A stretch of DNA of 64,000 nucleotides from Actinoallomurus sp963799975 (GTDB lineage Bacteria; Actinomycetota; Actinomycetes; Streptosporangiales; Streptosporangiaceae): assembly GCA_963799975.1 (NCBI GenBank), contig CAWCZF010000008.1:124001-188000 (forward strand), in the 5' to 3' direction. The notes below the pieces were generated by a model. It saw only the letters and a program-made list of their open reading frames with translations. It did not search any database and was not told where the DNA came from. Both the position numbers and the translations under genes were made by a program. Shown in pieces: positions 32,001 to 40,086 of this stretch; position 1 is the first letter of the stretch; every line of letters starts with the position of its first letter.

Positions 32001-32581
32001 AGCCGCTCCAGGAGCGGCCGGGCGATCATCTGGTAGCCGACATCCCGGTCGCCGTTCGGGCGGCAGATCACCATCAGCACCCGCAGGCGGTCGCCGCTCG
32101 ACGGGAAGGCGACCGACAGGTCGCGTACCGGCAGGTGCCGGGTCACGGCCACGCCGTCCAGGGCGAGCGGGCGGCCGCGCGACGGGTCCCGCATCAGCTC
32201 CCACGGCAGGCCCAGCCGCTGCGCCGACTCCGACTGGAACACCACTTCGACCCGGTTGCCGCGCGCACGTACCGTCGCGTACGCCGCGCGTACGTCCGGG
32301 GAGCCGAAGACCGCCTGGAACAGCGCCTCTCCCCAGCCCTCGAACTTCGCGGCGATCTCCGCGCCTCGGTCGGAGTAGACCGCGAAGGGATACCGGAGGT
32401 ACTCCTCCAGGTACCAGCGCAGGTCCTCCAGCGCCGCAGCGTCCAGCGGCCACTCGGCCGTCGACCGCTCGACCACCGTGTTCGGCTCGTCGTCGGCCAA
32501 GCGCACTGACACGGACACCAGCCCGTCAGCACTGATGTCCACCAGCAACCGATCGACCACAGCCCCGTGCCCCGTTGCCAC
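29063..32581 (-). CDS. CHAT protease / NB-ARC-type ATPase / TPR protein
   Basis: A 1172-residue protein with three modules. Residues of about 165-385 are a CHAT caspase-like peptidase domain with catalytic His231 (HFDGHGVFG) and Cys292 (LNACQSG). Residues of about 420-780 are a STAND/NB-ARC ATPase: the P-loop GPGGTGKS at 448-455, the Walker B strand LLLIWDN at 528-534 and the arginine-sensor-like LITSRAPEDW. Residues of about 920-1125 are four to five TPR repeats of 40 residues each with the core WDEAEEWYRRSL. The order fits a sensor (TPR), a switch (ATPase) and a protease. Related proteins act in bacterial defence and programmed cell death. It is followed by a coupled small TM protein. All catalytic residues are present. 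Confidence 0.93.
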   Translation of the reverse strand: MATGHGAVVDRLLVDISADGLVSVSVRLADDEPNTVVERSTAEWPLDAAALEDLRWYLEEYLRYPFAVYSDRGAEIAAKFEGWGEALFQAVFGSPDVRAAYATVRARGNRVEVVFQSESAQRLGLPWELMRDPSRGRPLALDGVAVTRHLPVRDLSVAFPSSGDRLRVLMVICRPNGDRDVGYQMIARPLLERLDAVRGNVDLVVLRPPTLDHLREVLAEESFQVVHFDGHGVFGDGRQPAAGWDPFTYTGPAPRGMLAFEKPGGGPDLVPAEDVAQVLSAGRVPVVVLNACQSGQVGAQVEAAVATRLVQDGAASVVAMAYSVYAVAAAEFMAAFYERLFAGDRVADAVTAGRERLSLRNERPSPKGKLPLADWVVPVHYRRRDVRFPYLRTERTAPLSLNEMLDRRPEPDERGEELAPVGKFVGRDGLFYTLESAARLQRVVVLHGPGGTGKSELAKAFGRWWRDTAGVDRPDFVVWHSFEPGLASFGLDGVVNEIGLRVYGTEFSLADRDERRRVVRELLRDHRLLLIWDNFETVHTLPDPTGATPVLDEADREELKDFLTRIARSGRSSVLITSRAPEDWLGDVRRVEVGGLDRDEAIDYADQLLEPFPRALPRRQGTAFAELMEWLDGHPLSMRLILPLLETTDPDTLLSGLRGVTPLPGRDDADRTGSLSAGIAYSFTHLVEDDQQALTALALFQGTTDTQVLGLMSDQPEVPAQFAGRTGDSWARLLDAAADVGLLTRLGGSGYRIHPALPAYLTARWRTDHPATFAEEHAVATHALLTAYTALGRWLYQALTGEHARIAVAVLGVQRRNLGNMLGYALDRGWWARAQELVQPLSTYWNLRGLSAEARGWSDRGRLALETPDGTPPSVDTPGGRLWIFFRVGEANREFSALRLDQAQGIYLTILDVLQGQAQTAEQQSYVAGIYQQLGAVAQEWARWDEAEEWYRRSLTIVEDQGHRSRMASVYHQLGIVEQGRGRWDAAEEWYRRSLTIEEEHGNRAGMAITFHQLGIVAQERSRWDEAEEWYRRSLTIKEGLGDRPGAAITGHQLGIVAQERGQWDEAEEWYHRSLIVKEELGNRPGMALTYGQLGLLAEDRTRPMHALDWMVRAIALFEEFPHPATGPGPAHLKRLTERLGVSALEDAWQRVTGRGLPDDIREFVQRSGGGA
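29340..29830. repeat. 120-bp direct repeats encoding TPR units
   Basis: Within the CHAT gene the segment GGATCGGCGATACCACTCCT and its surroundings recur at a spacing of 120 bases near 29361, 29482, 29602 and 29722. The copies are very alike at DNA level, which points to recent duplication or gene conversion of TPR units. Confidence 0.9.
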
Positions 32582-32742
32582 GCCGACCAGACTAGACGCC
32601 TCAATATCACTTATGTGCGTCAGAACAACTACTCAACGCCACAAATCTCCGGCGCGGACCGCCACCCTCTGGACAGCGAGTACTAACATGTCCGAAATGT
32701 GACTTGAGCAACACCAGCCACATACGTGATGATCGTAAATAT

Positions 32743-32772
32743 TTGACGTCAACGGCGACGGTAGCGTAAAAA
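32743..32772 (+). promoter_or_regulatory. Possible promoter of the ABC importer operon
   Basis: TTGACG (32743-32748) is followed after 18 bases by TAAAAA (32767-32772). The stretch is less GC-rich than its surroundings and lies just upstream of an AGGGAGG ribosome site and ATG 32795. Confidence 0.4.
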
Positions 32773-32794
32773 GCCTGCTTAGGGAGGCTGTGGG

Positions 32795-34171
32795 ATGAAG
32801 GTCACACGGATGGCGGCGCTCGGCGCCGTGACGGCTCTCGCGATGTCCGGCTGCTCCGGAGGCGCCAGCGGAGGCGGCGGCACGACGATCCGGATCAGCG
32901 CCAACTCCGTCAAGGGCGGCAAGAACTCCGAAGGCGCCCAGTGGATCACCGACTACGTGATCCCCAAGTTCACCGCCATGGAGAAGGCCAAGGGCAAGAA
33001 GGTCACCGTACGGTTCGAGGGCACCGGCGTGGACGACGCGCCGTACAAGCAGAAGGTTGCCCTTGACCTCAAGACCGGCGGCGGCGCGGATCTGGTCTCC
33101 ATCGACGGCATCTGGGTCGGGGAGTTCGCCCAGGCCGGGTACATCAAGCCGCTCGACCAGGTGGCCGGCGCCGGCATCGCGAGCTGGGAGGGCTTCAAGC
33201 AGATCCCCGGCCCCGTACAGAACATCATGTCCTTCGACGGCAAGAAGTACGGCCTGCCGAGCGGCACCGACGGCCGGGTGGTGTTCTACAACAAGCAGCT
33301 GTTCGCACGTGCGGGCCTGCCGACGGACTGGCAGCCCAAGAGCTGGGACGACATCGTCAACACGGCACGCAAGCTCAAGTCGCTCAGCGGCGTGACGCCG
33401 ATCCAGCTCAACGCCGGCACCGCGATGACCGAGGCCACGACCATGCAGGGCGTGCTCCCGCTGCTCGCCGGCACCGGCCACGACATCTACGAGCACGGCA
33501 AGTGGCTGGGCGACACCCCGCAGGTACGCGACGTGCTGAACCTCTACGCGCAGGTGTACGGGGGCGGCCTCGGCGACCCGAAGCTACAGCAGAACCCGCA
33601 GGGCCGCGACGAGTCGTTCCAGCGGTTCTCCAAGAACAAGATCGGCATCCTGCTGGAGAGCGACTACTTCTGGCGCTCGGTCGTCAACCCCAAGGACGGC
33701 ATCGACCCGATGCAGAACCGCGACAAGGACGTCGGCTACGCGCTGATCCCGGCGAAGGCGGCCGGCCAGGGCGTACGCGGGCAGGACGCGGTCAGCATGT
33801 CCGGCGGCAGCGGCTGGGTGATCAACCCGCACGCCAAGGACCCCGCGCTGGTCTGGGACCTGCTGAGCTTCATGGGTTCCCACGACGCGGTCAAGGACGA
33901 GGTGCAGCGTACGGCGGTCGGCATCAGCCCGCGTCAGGACGTCAACGCCGAGACGCTGGCCGGCGACCCGCTGATGAACTTCATCGCGGCCAAGGTGCTG
34001 CCCATCACCGACGTACGGCCGGGAGTCGCGGCGTACCCGCAGGTGTCGACGGCGCTACAGAAGGCGACCGGCGACGTGGTCGCCGGGGACAGCGTCGACA
34101 AGGCCATCAAGACGTACCAGCAGAACCTCGCGTCGGCCGTCGGCGGCGCCGGCGCCATCACGACCGGCTGA
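32795..34171 (+). CDS. Sugar-type ABC transporter substrate-binding lipoprotein
   Basis: A family-1 extracellular solute-binding protein of 458 residues. It begins with a lipoprotein signal peptide whose lipobox is AMSGC, so the Cys near residue 20 anchors it to the membrane. Motifs typical for sugar-binding proteins include GGGADLVSIDGIWVGEFA, then GLPSGTDGRVVFYNKQLF. ATG 32795 has AGGGAGG upstream. It opens an operon with two permeases and an ATPase. The sugar is unknown. Confidence 0.95.
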   Translation: MKVTRMAALGAVTALAMSGCSGGASGGGGTTIRISANSVKGGKNSEGAQWITDYVIPKFTAMEKAKGKKVTVRFEGTGVDDAPYKQKVALDLKTGGGADLVSIDGIWVGEFAQAGYIKPLDQVAGAGIASWEGFKQIPGPVQNIMSFDGKKYGLPSGTDGRVVFYNKQLFARAGLPTDWQPKSWDDIVNTARKLKSLSGVTPIQLNAGTAMTEATTMQGVLPLLAGTGHDIYEHGKWLGDTPQVRDVLNLYAQVYGGGLGDPKLQQNPQGRDESFQRFSKNKIGILLESDYFWRSVVNPKDGIDPMQNRDKDVGYALIPAKAAGQGVRGQDAVSMSGGSGWVINPHAKDPALVWDLLSFMGSHDAVKDEVQRTAVGISPRQDVNAETLAGDPLMNFIAAKVLPITDVRPGVAAYPQVSTALQKATGDVVAGDSVDKAIKTYQQNLASAVGGAGAITTG

Positions 34172-34179
34172 GCCCGCGC

Positions 34180-35103
34180 ATGGCACAGCCCGAGACGGAA
34201 GAGAAGGTAGGCCCCCCCGGCGGCTCGCTCGGCGGCGAGGTGCCGGGCGGGGGCGACCGGCGGCAGGGCCTGGTGTTCGTGCTGCCCGCGCTGGTGCTGA
34301 TCACGGTCTTCCTGATCGTGCCGGCGCTGTGGACGCTGTACCTCGGGCTGACCGACTACCGGCTGACCGGCGTACAGGCGGCCCACCCGAAGGTCGTCGG
34401 CCTGGACAACTACACGCACGCGCTCAAGGACACCGACTTTCGTGACTCCCTCGGCCGTACGCTGCTGTTCGTCCTCGGCTCGGCGATCATCGGGCAGAAC
34501 ATCCTCGGCTTCGCGCTGGCCTGGGTGCTGCGGTCGGCGCGGCGCTGGGTCCGTACCCTCGTCGAGACGCTCGTGCTGCTCGCCTGGATCCTGCCGGGCG
34601 TGGTCGTCGCGTGGCTGTGGATCGCGTTCCTGAAGGACCAGGGCGGCACGCTCGACACGCTGCTGCACACGCCGGGCCGCGACTGGTGGTTCGACCATCC
34701 GATGGGCTCGCTGATCGTCTTCAACGTGTGGCGGGGCACGGCGTTCTCGATGATGCTGTTCACGGCGGCGCTGTCGAGCGTGCCGCCGAGCCAGCTGGAG
34801 TCCGCGCGGCTCGCCGGCGCGGGCGGCTGGCAGCAGCTGCGCGACGTGGTCGTCCCCGGCATTCGCGGGCACATCCTGACCAACACCCTGCTGATCAGCC
34901 TGTGGACGTTCAACGACTTCACGCCGTACCTGATCACCAAGGGCGAGCCGCACGGCGCGTCGGCGGTGCTGCCGGTCTACATCTACCTGACCGCGCTGCC
35001 CGGTGAGCGGCTCGGCTTCGCCAGCGCGATCTCGCTCATCATGCTCGTGATCAACCTGCTGCTGGCGCTGGCATACGTACGGATCCTGCGGAGGCGCGCG
35101 TGA
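34180..35103 (+). CDS. Sugar-type ABC transporter permease 1 (MalF/UgpA-like)
   Basis: A 307-residue permease with six TM helices. The start ATG 34180 lies 8 bases after the upstream stop. The conserved EAA loop reads LESARLAGAGGWQQLRDVVVP. It overlaps the next permease start by 4 bases (GTGA). Confidence 0.95.
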   Translation: MAQPETEEKVGPPGGSLGGEVPGGGDRRQGLVFVLPALVLITVFLIVPALWTLYLGLTDYRLTGVQAAHPKVVGLDNYTHALKDTDFRDSLGRTLLFVLGSAIIGQNILGFALAWVLRSARRWVRTLVETLVLLAWILPGVVVAWLWIAFLKDQGGTLDTLLHTPGRDWWFDHPMGSLIVFNVWRGTAFSMMLFTAALSSVPPSQLESARLAGAGGWQQLRDVVVPGIRGHILTNTLLISLWTFNDFTPYLITKGEPHGASAVLPVYIYLTALPGERLGFASAISLIMLVINLLLALAYVRILRRRA

Positions 35104-35921
35104 GTCCCGCCCAGCTCCTGCGGCGCGTCGGGTTCTACGTCTTCGTCGCGGTCATCACGGCGTTCTTCGCGCTGCCGATGCTCTGGCTCGTGACCGCGCC
35201 GTTCACCCGCAACCCCACGCTCTCGGTCTCGTGGCCCGACTTCACGCTCGGCAACTTCAAGCACCTGAGCGACGACCCGAACGCGCTGCCCTCGCTCTAC
35301 AACTCGGCCGTGCTGTCGCTGTGGACGATGCTGATCACGGTCGCCGTCGCGGCGCTCGCCGCGTACGCGCTGAGCCGGATCCGCATCCCGGGCCGCGACG
35401 GCATCCTCTATCTGCTCCTGCTGCTGTCCTCGGTGATCACCGGTACGGCGGCGATGGTGCCGATCTTCCAGCTCATGTTCAAGCTGCACCTGCTGGACAA
35501 GGACGTCGGCGTGATCCTGGTGATGACCGGGGGCCTGCTGCCCGCCGCGATCTTCATCCTCAAGGACTTCATGGACACGATGCCCAAGTCGTACGAGGAG
35601 TCGGCGCGGGTGTTCGGGGCGAACTCCTTCCAGGTGCTGGGCCACGTCGTGCTGCCGAACGTACGCCCTGGCTTGGCCACGATCGCCGTGTGGGCGGTGG
35701 TGAACGTCTGGGGCAACTTCCTCATGCCGTTCCTGCTGTACCGGACGCCGGAGAAGCAGCCGGCGGCGGTCACGCTCAACAACTTCTACACCGAGGGCGG
35801 CCAGCCCAACCTGGCCCTGATCTCGACGTTCTCCCTGCTCTACTCGATCCCGGTGGTCATCATGTTCCTGTTCGTCAGCCGCCGGTACGGCTTCCGCTTC
35901 CACGGAGGGATCAAGGCATGA
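35100..35921 (+). CDS. Sugar-type ABC transporter permease 2 (MalG/UgpE-like)
   Basis: A 273-residue permease with six TM helices. The EAA loop is YEESARVFGANSFQVLGHVV followed by LPNVRPGL. GTG 35100 overlaps the upstream stop; its own stop overlaps the ATPase start as ATGA. Translation of all three genes is probably coupled. Confidence 0.95.
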   Translation: MSPAQLLRRVGFYVFVAVITAFFALPMLWLVTAPFTRNPTLSVSWPDFTLGNFKHLSDDPNALPSLYNSAVLSLWTMLITVAVAALAAYALSRIRIPGRDGILYLLLLLSSVITGTAAMVPIFQLMFKLHLLDKDVGVILVMTGGLLPAAIFILKDFMDTMPKSYEESARVFGANSFQVLGHVVLPNVRPGLATIAVWAVVNVWGNFLMPFLLYRTPEKQPAAVTLNNFYTEGGQPNLALISTFSLLYSIPVVIMFLFVSRRYGFRFHGGIKA

Positions 35922-37018
35922 GGGTCTCGCTGGAGGCGTTCACCAAGGTCTACGACGGCGGCGTGACCGCGCTGGATGACCTGTCGCTCGACATCGAGGA
36001 CGGGGAGTTCTTCGCGCTGCTCGGCCCGTCCGGCTGCGGGAAGACCACGCTGCTGCGGACGATCGCCGGGCTGGAGACGGCCTCGTCCGGGGTGCTGCGG
36101 ATCGGCGACCGCGACGTGACGACGCTGCCGCCGGGCGCGCGCGACGTGGCGATGGTGTTCCAGGACTACGCCCTGTTCCCGCACATGACCGTGGCCGACA
36201 ACATCGCCTATCCGCTGCGGATCAAGAAGGTCGGCCGTGCGGAACGGCGCGCGAAGGCCGCCGAGACCGGCGCGGGGCTGTCGCTGGCCGGGCTGATGGA
36301 ACGCCGCCCGGCCCAGTTGTCCGGCGGCCAGCAGCAGCGCGTCGCACTGGCACGGGCGATGGCCGCCAAGCCGACGGTGTTCCTGCTGGACGAGCCGCTG
36401 TCCAATTTGGACGCGCGGCTGCGCCTGGAGGCGCGTACGTTCCTGAAGAAGCTCCAGCACGACCTGGGCGTGACCACGGTGTTCGTGACACACGACCAGG
36501 CGGAGGCGCTGGCACTGGCCGACCGGATCGCGGTGATGGAGTCGGGCCGCATCCGCCAACTCGGCACCCCGCGCGAGGTCTTCCAGCAGCCGGCGAACAC
36601 CTTCGTGGCCGGCTTCATCGGCTCGACCCCGATGAACCTCTTGGACGGCGAATGCGTGGCCGGCGACGGCGAGTCCTCGACGACGTGGGGCCACCAGATC
36701 GACGTGGCCGGCGTACGGCTGCCGGTGCCGGAGGACATCGTGACGGAGCTGAGCCCGGGCGACAAGGTGACGGTGGGCATCCGCCCGGAGTACCTCACCG
36801 AGACCGAGGACGGCGCGGGCATCGCGGGCCAGGTCGAGATCGTGGAGAACCTCGGCACGACGTCACTGGTCACCCTGACGACGGAGGGCCCGAGAATCCA
36901 GCTCACCGTCCCCGAAGGACGCGAACCGACCCCGGGAACGACAATGAAGGTCACCCCCGAAGAGGGGCGAATGCTCGTCTACCGCGCCGACGACGGCGAA
37001 CTCATCGACGGCCGCTAA
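35918..37018 (+). CDS. ABC transporter ATP-binding protein (MalK/UgpC/MsmK type)
   Basis: The 366-residue ATPase has Walker A GPSGCGKTT, Q-loop VFQDYALFPHM, signature LSGGQQQR, Walker B VFLLDEPLSNLD and the switch His in VTHDQAEA. The C-terminal 120 residues form the TOBE domains typical for sugar importers (VGIRPEYL). ATG 35918 overlaps the preceding stop. The ATPase gene inside the same operon makes a self-contained importer; many actinobacterial sugar importers instead share one remote MsiK ATPase. Confidence 0.95.
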   Translation: MRVSLEAFTKVYDGGVTALDDLSLDIEDGEFFALLGPSGCGKTTLLRTIAGLETASSGVLRIGDRDVTTLPPGARDVAMVFQDYALFPHMTVADNIAYPLRIKKVGRAERRAKAAETGAGLSLAGLMERRPAQLSGGQQQRVALARAMAAKPTVFLLDEPLSNLDARLRLEARTFLKKLQHDLGVTTVFVTHDQAEALALADRIAVMESGRIRQLGTPREVFQQPANTFVAGFIGSTPMNLLDGECVAGDGESSTTWGHQIDVAGVRLPVPEDIVTELSPGDKVTVGIRPEYLTETEDGAGIAGQVEIVENLGTTSLVTLTTEGPRIQLTVPEGREPTPGTTMKVTPEEGRMLVYRADDGELIDGR

Positions 37019-37119
37019 ATCCTCGCGAACACACAGACACGGGCAGCAACATCATGAATACTCTCTGTCGCATCGACTGATATCTTGGAGCGAGGAGAAC
37101 GCGAGGATGGTGCGTGGCC

Positions 37120-37689
37120 ATGCCCCAGCCGATCGAAGACGAAGAAACCATCACCATCGACGAGATCTGGGAAGAGACGCCGTCTTACCCAGGGTTCTAG
37201 GTCGAGGTCATCTGCGGAAGTCTCGTCGTGGGTCCGCGGGGAAGCTTCCGCCACCCGAAGATCAACTTCCGCCTGCACAGCGCGTTCCACGGGATCGCAC
37301 TGGAGAAGGGCTGGCTGCTCTGCCACGAGCTGACGCTTCATCTCGAAAGCAACCGAGACCGAGTCGAGCCTGACTTGGTGATCGTCCCGCCCGATGCGCC
37401 GACTTTTGGCCATAGTGAGGTGTATGGGCGCGGTGTGCTGCTCGTTGCCGAGGTCACGTCGCGTGGAAACGCGGCGTGGGATCGCTTCGCGAAGCCGCGC
37501 ACCTGTGCGTTGAGCGGGGTTCCGCTCTATCTGCTCGTGGATCCGGTCGAGGAGCCGATGTCCGTGACACTCTTCAGCGACCCGGGCGAGGACGGTTACC
37601 GCACGCTCGACCGAGTGCCGGTCGGCGAGAAGCTCTGGCTGCCAGAGCCGTTCGCGATGGCGTTGGACACCGGCCCGCTGCGCGGTTAG
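37120..37689 (+). pseudogene. Uma2-family nuclease-like gene with premature TAG stop
   Basis: From ATG 37120 (GCGAGGA upstream) the frame reads a Uma2-type start (TITIDEIWEETPSYPGF), meets TAG at 37198-37200, and continues without a shift with VEVICGSLVVGPRGSFRHPK. PD-(D/E)xK-type residues follow: Asp in RVEPDLVIVPP, Glu in LLVAEVTS and Lys in AKPRTCAL, then GVPLYLLVDP. The same frame ends at 37689. The TAG replaces a residue that is usually Arg or Lys in this family, one base change away from AAG. The part after the stop could start at GTG 37228 but would lack the first strand. Uma2 proteins are abundant in actinobacteria; function is unproven. Confidence 0.8.
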
Positions 37690-37692
37690 CGG

Positions 37693-37908
37693 TCAGACCG
37701 GCGGTGGGGTGCGCTCGTCGTGGAAGGCGTCGTTCGAGGTGCGTTGGCGGCCCACCAGTATGAGCTGGAGCAGGAACGACGCCGCGCCGACGACCATCAG
37801 GATCACGCCGAGCGCCGGTAGGTCGACGCCGCTGATGTGTGCCTTGATGGCCCACTTGAAGATGGCTCCAAGGGTGATCAGGAAGATGCTGACGCCAAAG
37901 CCCACCAT
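37693..37908 (-). CDS. DUF6458-like small membrane protein
   Basis: A 71-residue protein with two hydrophobic helices: GFGVSIFLITLGAIFKWAI and then LPALGVILMVVGAASFLLQL, ending in a polar tail. The layout matches the actinobacterial DUF6458 family. Function unknown. It is convergent with the Uma2 remnant. Confidence 0.7.
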   Translation of the reverse strand: MVGFGVSIFLITLGAIFKWAIKAHISGVDLPALGVILMVVGAASFLLQLILVGRQRTSNDAFHDERTPPPV

Positions 37909-38061
37909 GCCTCCGACCCCCAGACCCCCGACCGGGTCCGGAATTCACTACGAGTAAACACCCGGGTGCTGCGCCACACCACCCTATCGATACCGATGAT
38001 GGCCTATGTCCCGCCACCCTGACCAGGACGACGGGACATTCGGCACCTTTTCCGTGGCGGG

Positions 38062-39894
38062 TCAGAAAGCCTCTTCGGGCAGTTCCATCAGTTCGGACGT
38101 CGTCGCCTCGGTGATGGCGCGCTCGGCGGCGAGCTTGGGCAGTTGCGTCGTGCAGAAGAACTGCGCGGCCGCCACCTTTCCCAGGTAGAAGGCCCGGTCG
38201 GCCGCCGAGAGCTCCTCGCCGAGCCGGTGCAGGGCGATCTCGGCCTGGCGGCACAGCAGCCAGCCGATGACCAGGTCGCCGAGGGCCATCAGCAGCCGCG
38301 TGGTGTTCAGGCCCACCTTGTAGATCTCCGCGGGGTGTTCCAGCGAGCCGAGCGCCCAACCGGCCATCACGCCGACCATGGCCTGCGTGTCGTCCAGTGC
38401 GCGGCCCAGCAGGGCGCGTTCCTGCTTGAGGCGGCCGTTGCCCGCGTCGCTGCCGGCGAACTCGCGGATCTGGTCCGTGAGGTGCGTCAGCGCCTCGCCG
38501 TTGTCGCGCAGGACCTTGCGGAAGAACAGGTCCATGCCCTGGATCGCGGTGGTGCCCTCGTACAGGGAGTCGATCTTGGCGTCGCGGATGTACTGCTCGA
38601 TCGGGTAGTCCTGCAGGAACCCCGAGCCGCCGAGCGTCTGGAGCGACTGCGTCAGCACCTCATACGCCCGCTCGGAGCCGACGCCCTTCACGATGGGCAG
38701 CAGCAGGTCGTTGACCTTCTCGGCCAGTTCGTCGCTCGTGCCCGCGTCGGCCGCGATCTGGAGCCGGTCCTGGTACGTCGCGGTGAACAGCGTGAGCGCC
38801 CGCATCCCCTCGGCGTAGGACTTCTGCAACATCAGCAGCCGCCGTACGTCGGGGTGGTGGGTGATGGTGACGCGCGGCGCGGCCTTGTCCGTCATCTGCG
38901 TCATGTCGGCGCCCTGCACACGCTCCTTGGCGTACGCCAGCGCGTTGAGGTAGCCGGTGGACAGCGTGGAGATCGCCTTCGTGCCGACCATCATGCGGGC
39001 CTGCTCGATGATGAGGAACATCTGCTTGATGCCCTCGTGTACGCCGCCCACGAGGTGGCCGACCGCCGGGTGCTTCGCGCCGAAGGTGAGTTCGCAGGTC
39101 GTGGAGACCTTGAGCCCCATCTTCTTCTCGACGTTCGTGACGTAGACGCCGTTGCGCTCGCCGAGTTCGCCGGTCTCGGCGTCGACGAGGTACTTGGGCA
39201 CGATGAACATCGACAGGCCCTTGGTGCCCGGCCCCGCGCCCTCGCGGCGTGCCAGCACGTAGTGCAGGATGTTGTCGGCCATGTCGTGCTCGGCGCTGGT
39301 GATGAAGCGCTTGACGCCCTCGATGTGCCAGGTGCCATCGGCCTGCTGGATCGCCTTCGCACGGCCCGCGCCGACGTCGGAGCCCGCGTCGGGCTCGGTG
39401 AGCACCATGGTCGAGCCCCAGTGCTCCTCGATCGACAGCTCGGCGAGCCTGCGCTGCTCGGGCGTGCCGATCTGCCACAGGAGCCAGGCGAAGCTCGGGC
39501 CGCAGGAGTACATCCAGATGGCCGGGTTCGCACCGAGGACGAGTTCGGAGGCGGCCCAGTAGAGGCTGCGAGGTGCGCTCATGCCGCCGAGCTCGGACGG
39601 CACTCCGAGCCGCCACCACTCGGCGTCGTTGAAGTACGCGTGGAAGGACCGCTTGAAGCTCTCGGGCATCGTGACCGCGCCGGTCTCCGGGTCGAACACC
39701 GGCGGATGCCGGTCCGAATCCTCGAACGACTCGGCGAGTACGTCCGTGGCAAGGCGGTTCACCTCGTCCAGCGCGCTGCGCGCGGTGGCTTCGTCGATCT
39801 CGGTGAAGGGCCCGGCGCCAAGGACGTCTCCGCGGCCGAGGAACTCGAAAAGGTTGAACTCGATGTCGCGCAGATTGCTCTTGTAGTGGCCCAT
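38062..39894 (-). CDS. Acyl-CoA dehydrogenase (long-chain type, about 610 residues)
   Basis: A flavoenzyme that oxidises acyl-CoA to enoyl-CoA. Start ATG 39894 gives the family-typical MGHYKSNLRDIEFNLFEF. FAD/substrate motifs: MVLTEPDAGSDVG and KRFITSAEHD; the catalytic base region is IRDAKIDSLYEGTTAIQG. It also has the extra C-terminal domain of the FadE5-like subgroup. Length is normal for that subgroup. It seems monocistronic. Confidence 0.94.
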   Translation of the reverse strand: MGHYKSNLRDIEFNLFEFLGRGDVLGAGPFTEIDEATARSALDEVNRLATDVLAESFEDSDRHPPVFDPETGAVTMPESFKRSFHAYFNDAEWWRLGVPSELGGMSAPRSLYWAASELVLGANPAIWMYSCGPSFAWLLWQIGTPEQRRLAELSIEEHWGSTMVLTEPDAGSDVGAGRAKAIQQADGTWHIEGVKRFITSAEHDMADNILHYVLARREGAGPGTKGLSMFIVPKYLVDAETGELGERNGVYVTNVEKKMGLKVSTTCELTFGAKHPAVGHLVGGVHEGIKQMFLIIEQARMMVGTKAISTLSTGYLNALAYAKERVQGADMTQMTDKAAPRVTITHHPDVRRLLMLQKSYAEGMRALTLFTATYQDRLQIAADAGTSDELAEKVNDLLLPIVKGVGSERAYEVLTQSLQTLGGSGFLQDYPIEQYIRDAKIDSLYEGTTAIQGMDLFFRKVLRDNGEALTHLTDQIREFAGSDAGNGRLKQERALLGRALDDTQAMVGVMAGWALGSLEHPAEIYKVGLNTTRLLMALGDLVIGWLLCRQAEIALHRLGEELSAADRAFYLGKVAAAQFFCTTQLPKLAAERAITEATTSELMELPEEAF

Positions 39895-40086
39895 GAAGCA
39901 CACCCCGATTACGTACTGGTGGGTAACTCAGCTGATGCTACCCGTGAGTAACCGGACATACAAACATATTGCGAGAAATCACCGTCACCATGGGCACCCG
40001 CCGCGTGGGTGACCCCACGAAGCCGACAGGGGTTCTCCTCAATGCGGCCCGCGCCTTCACGGTCGGAACGCCTACGATGACCCCTT

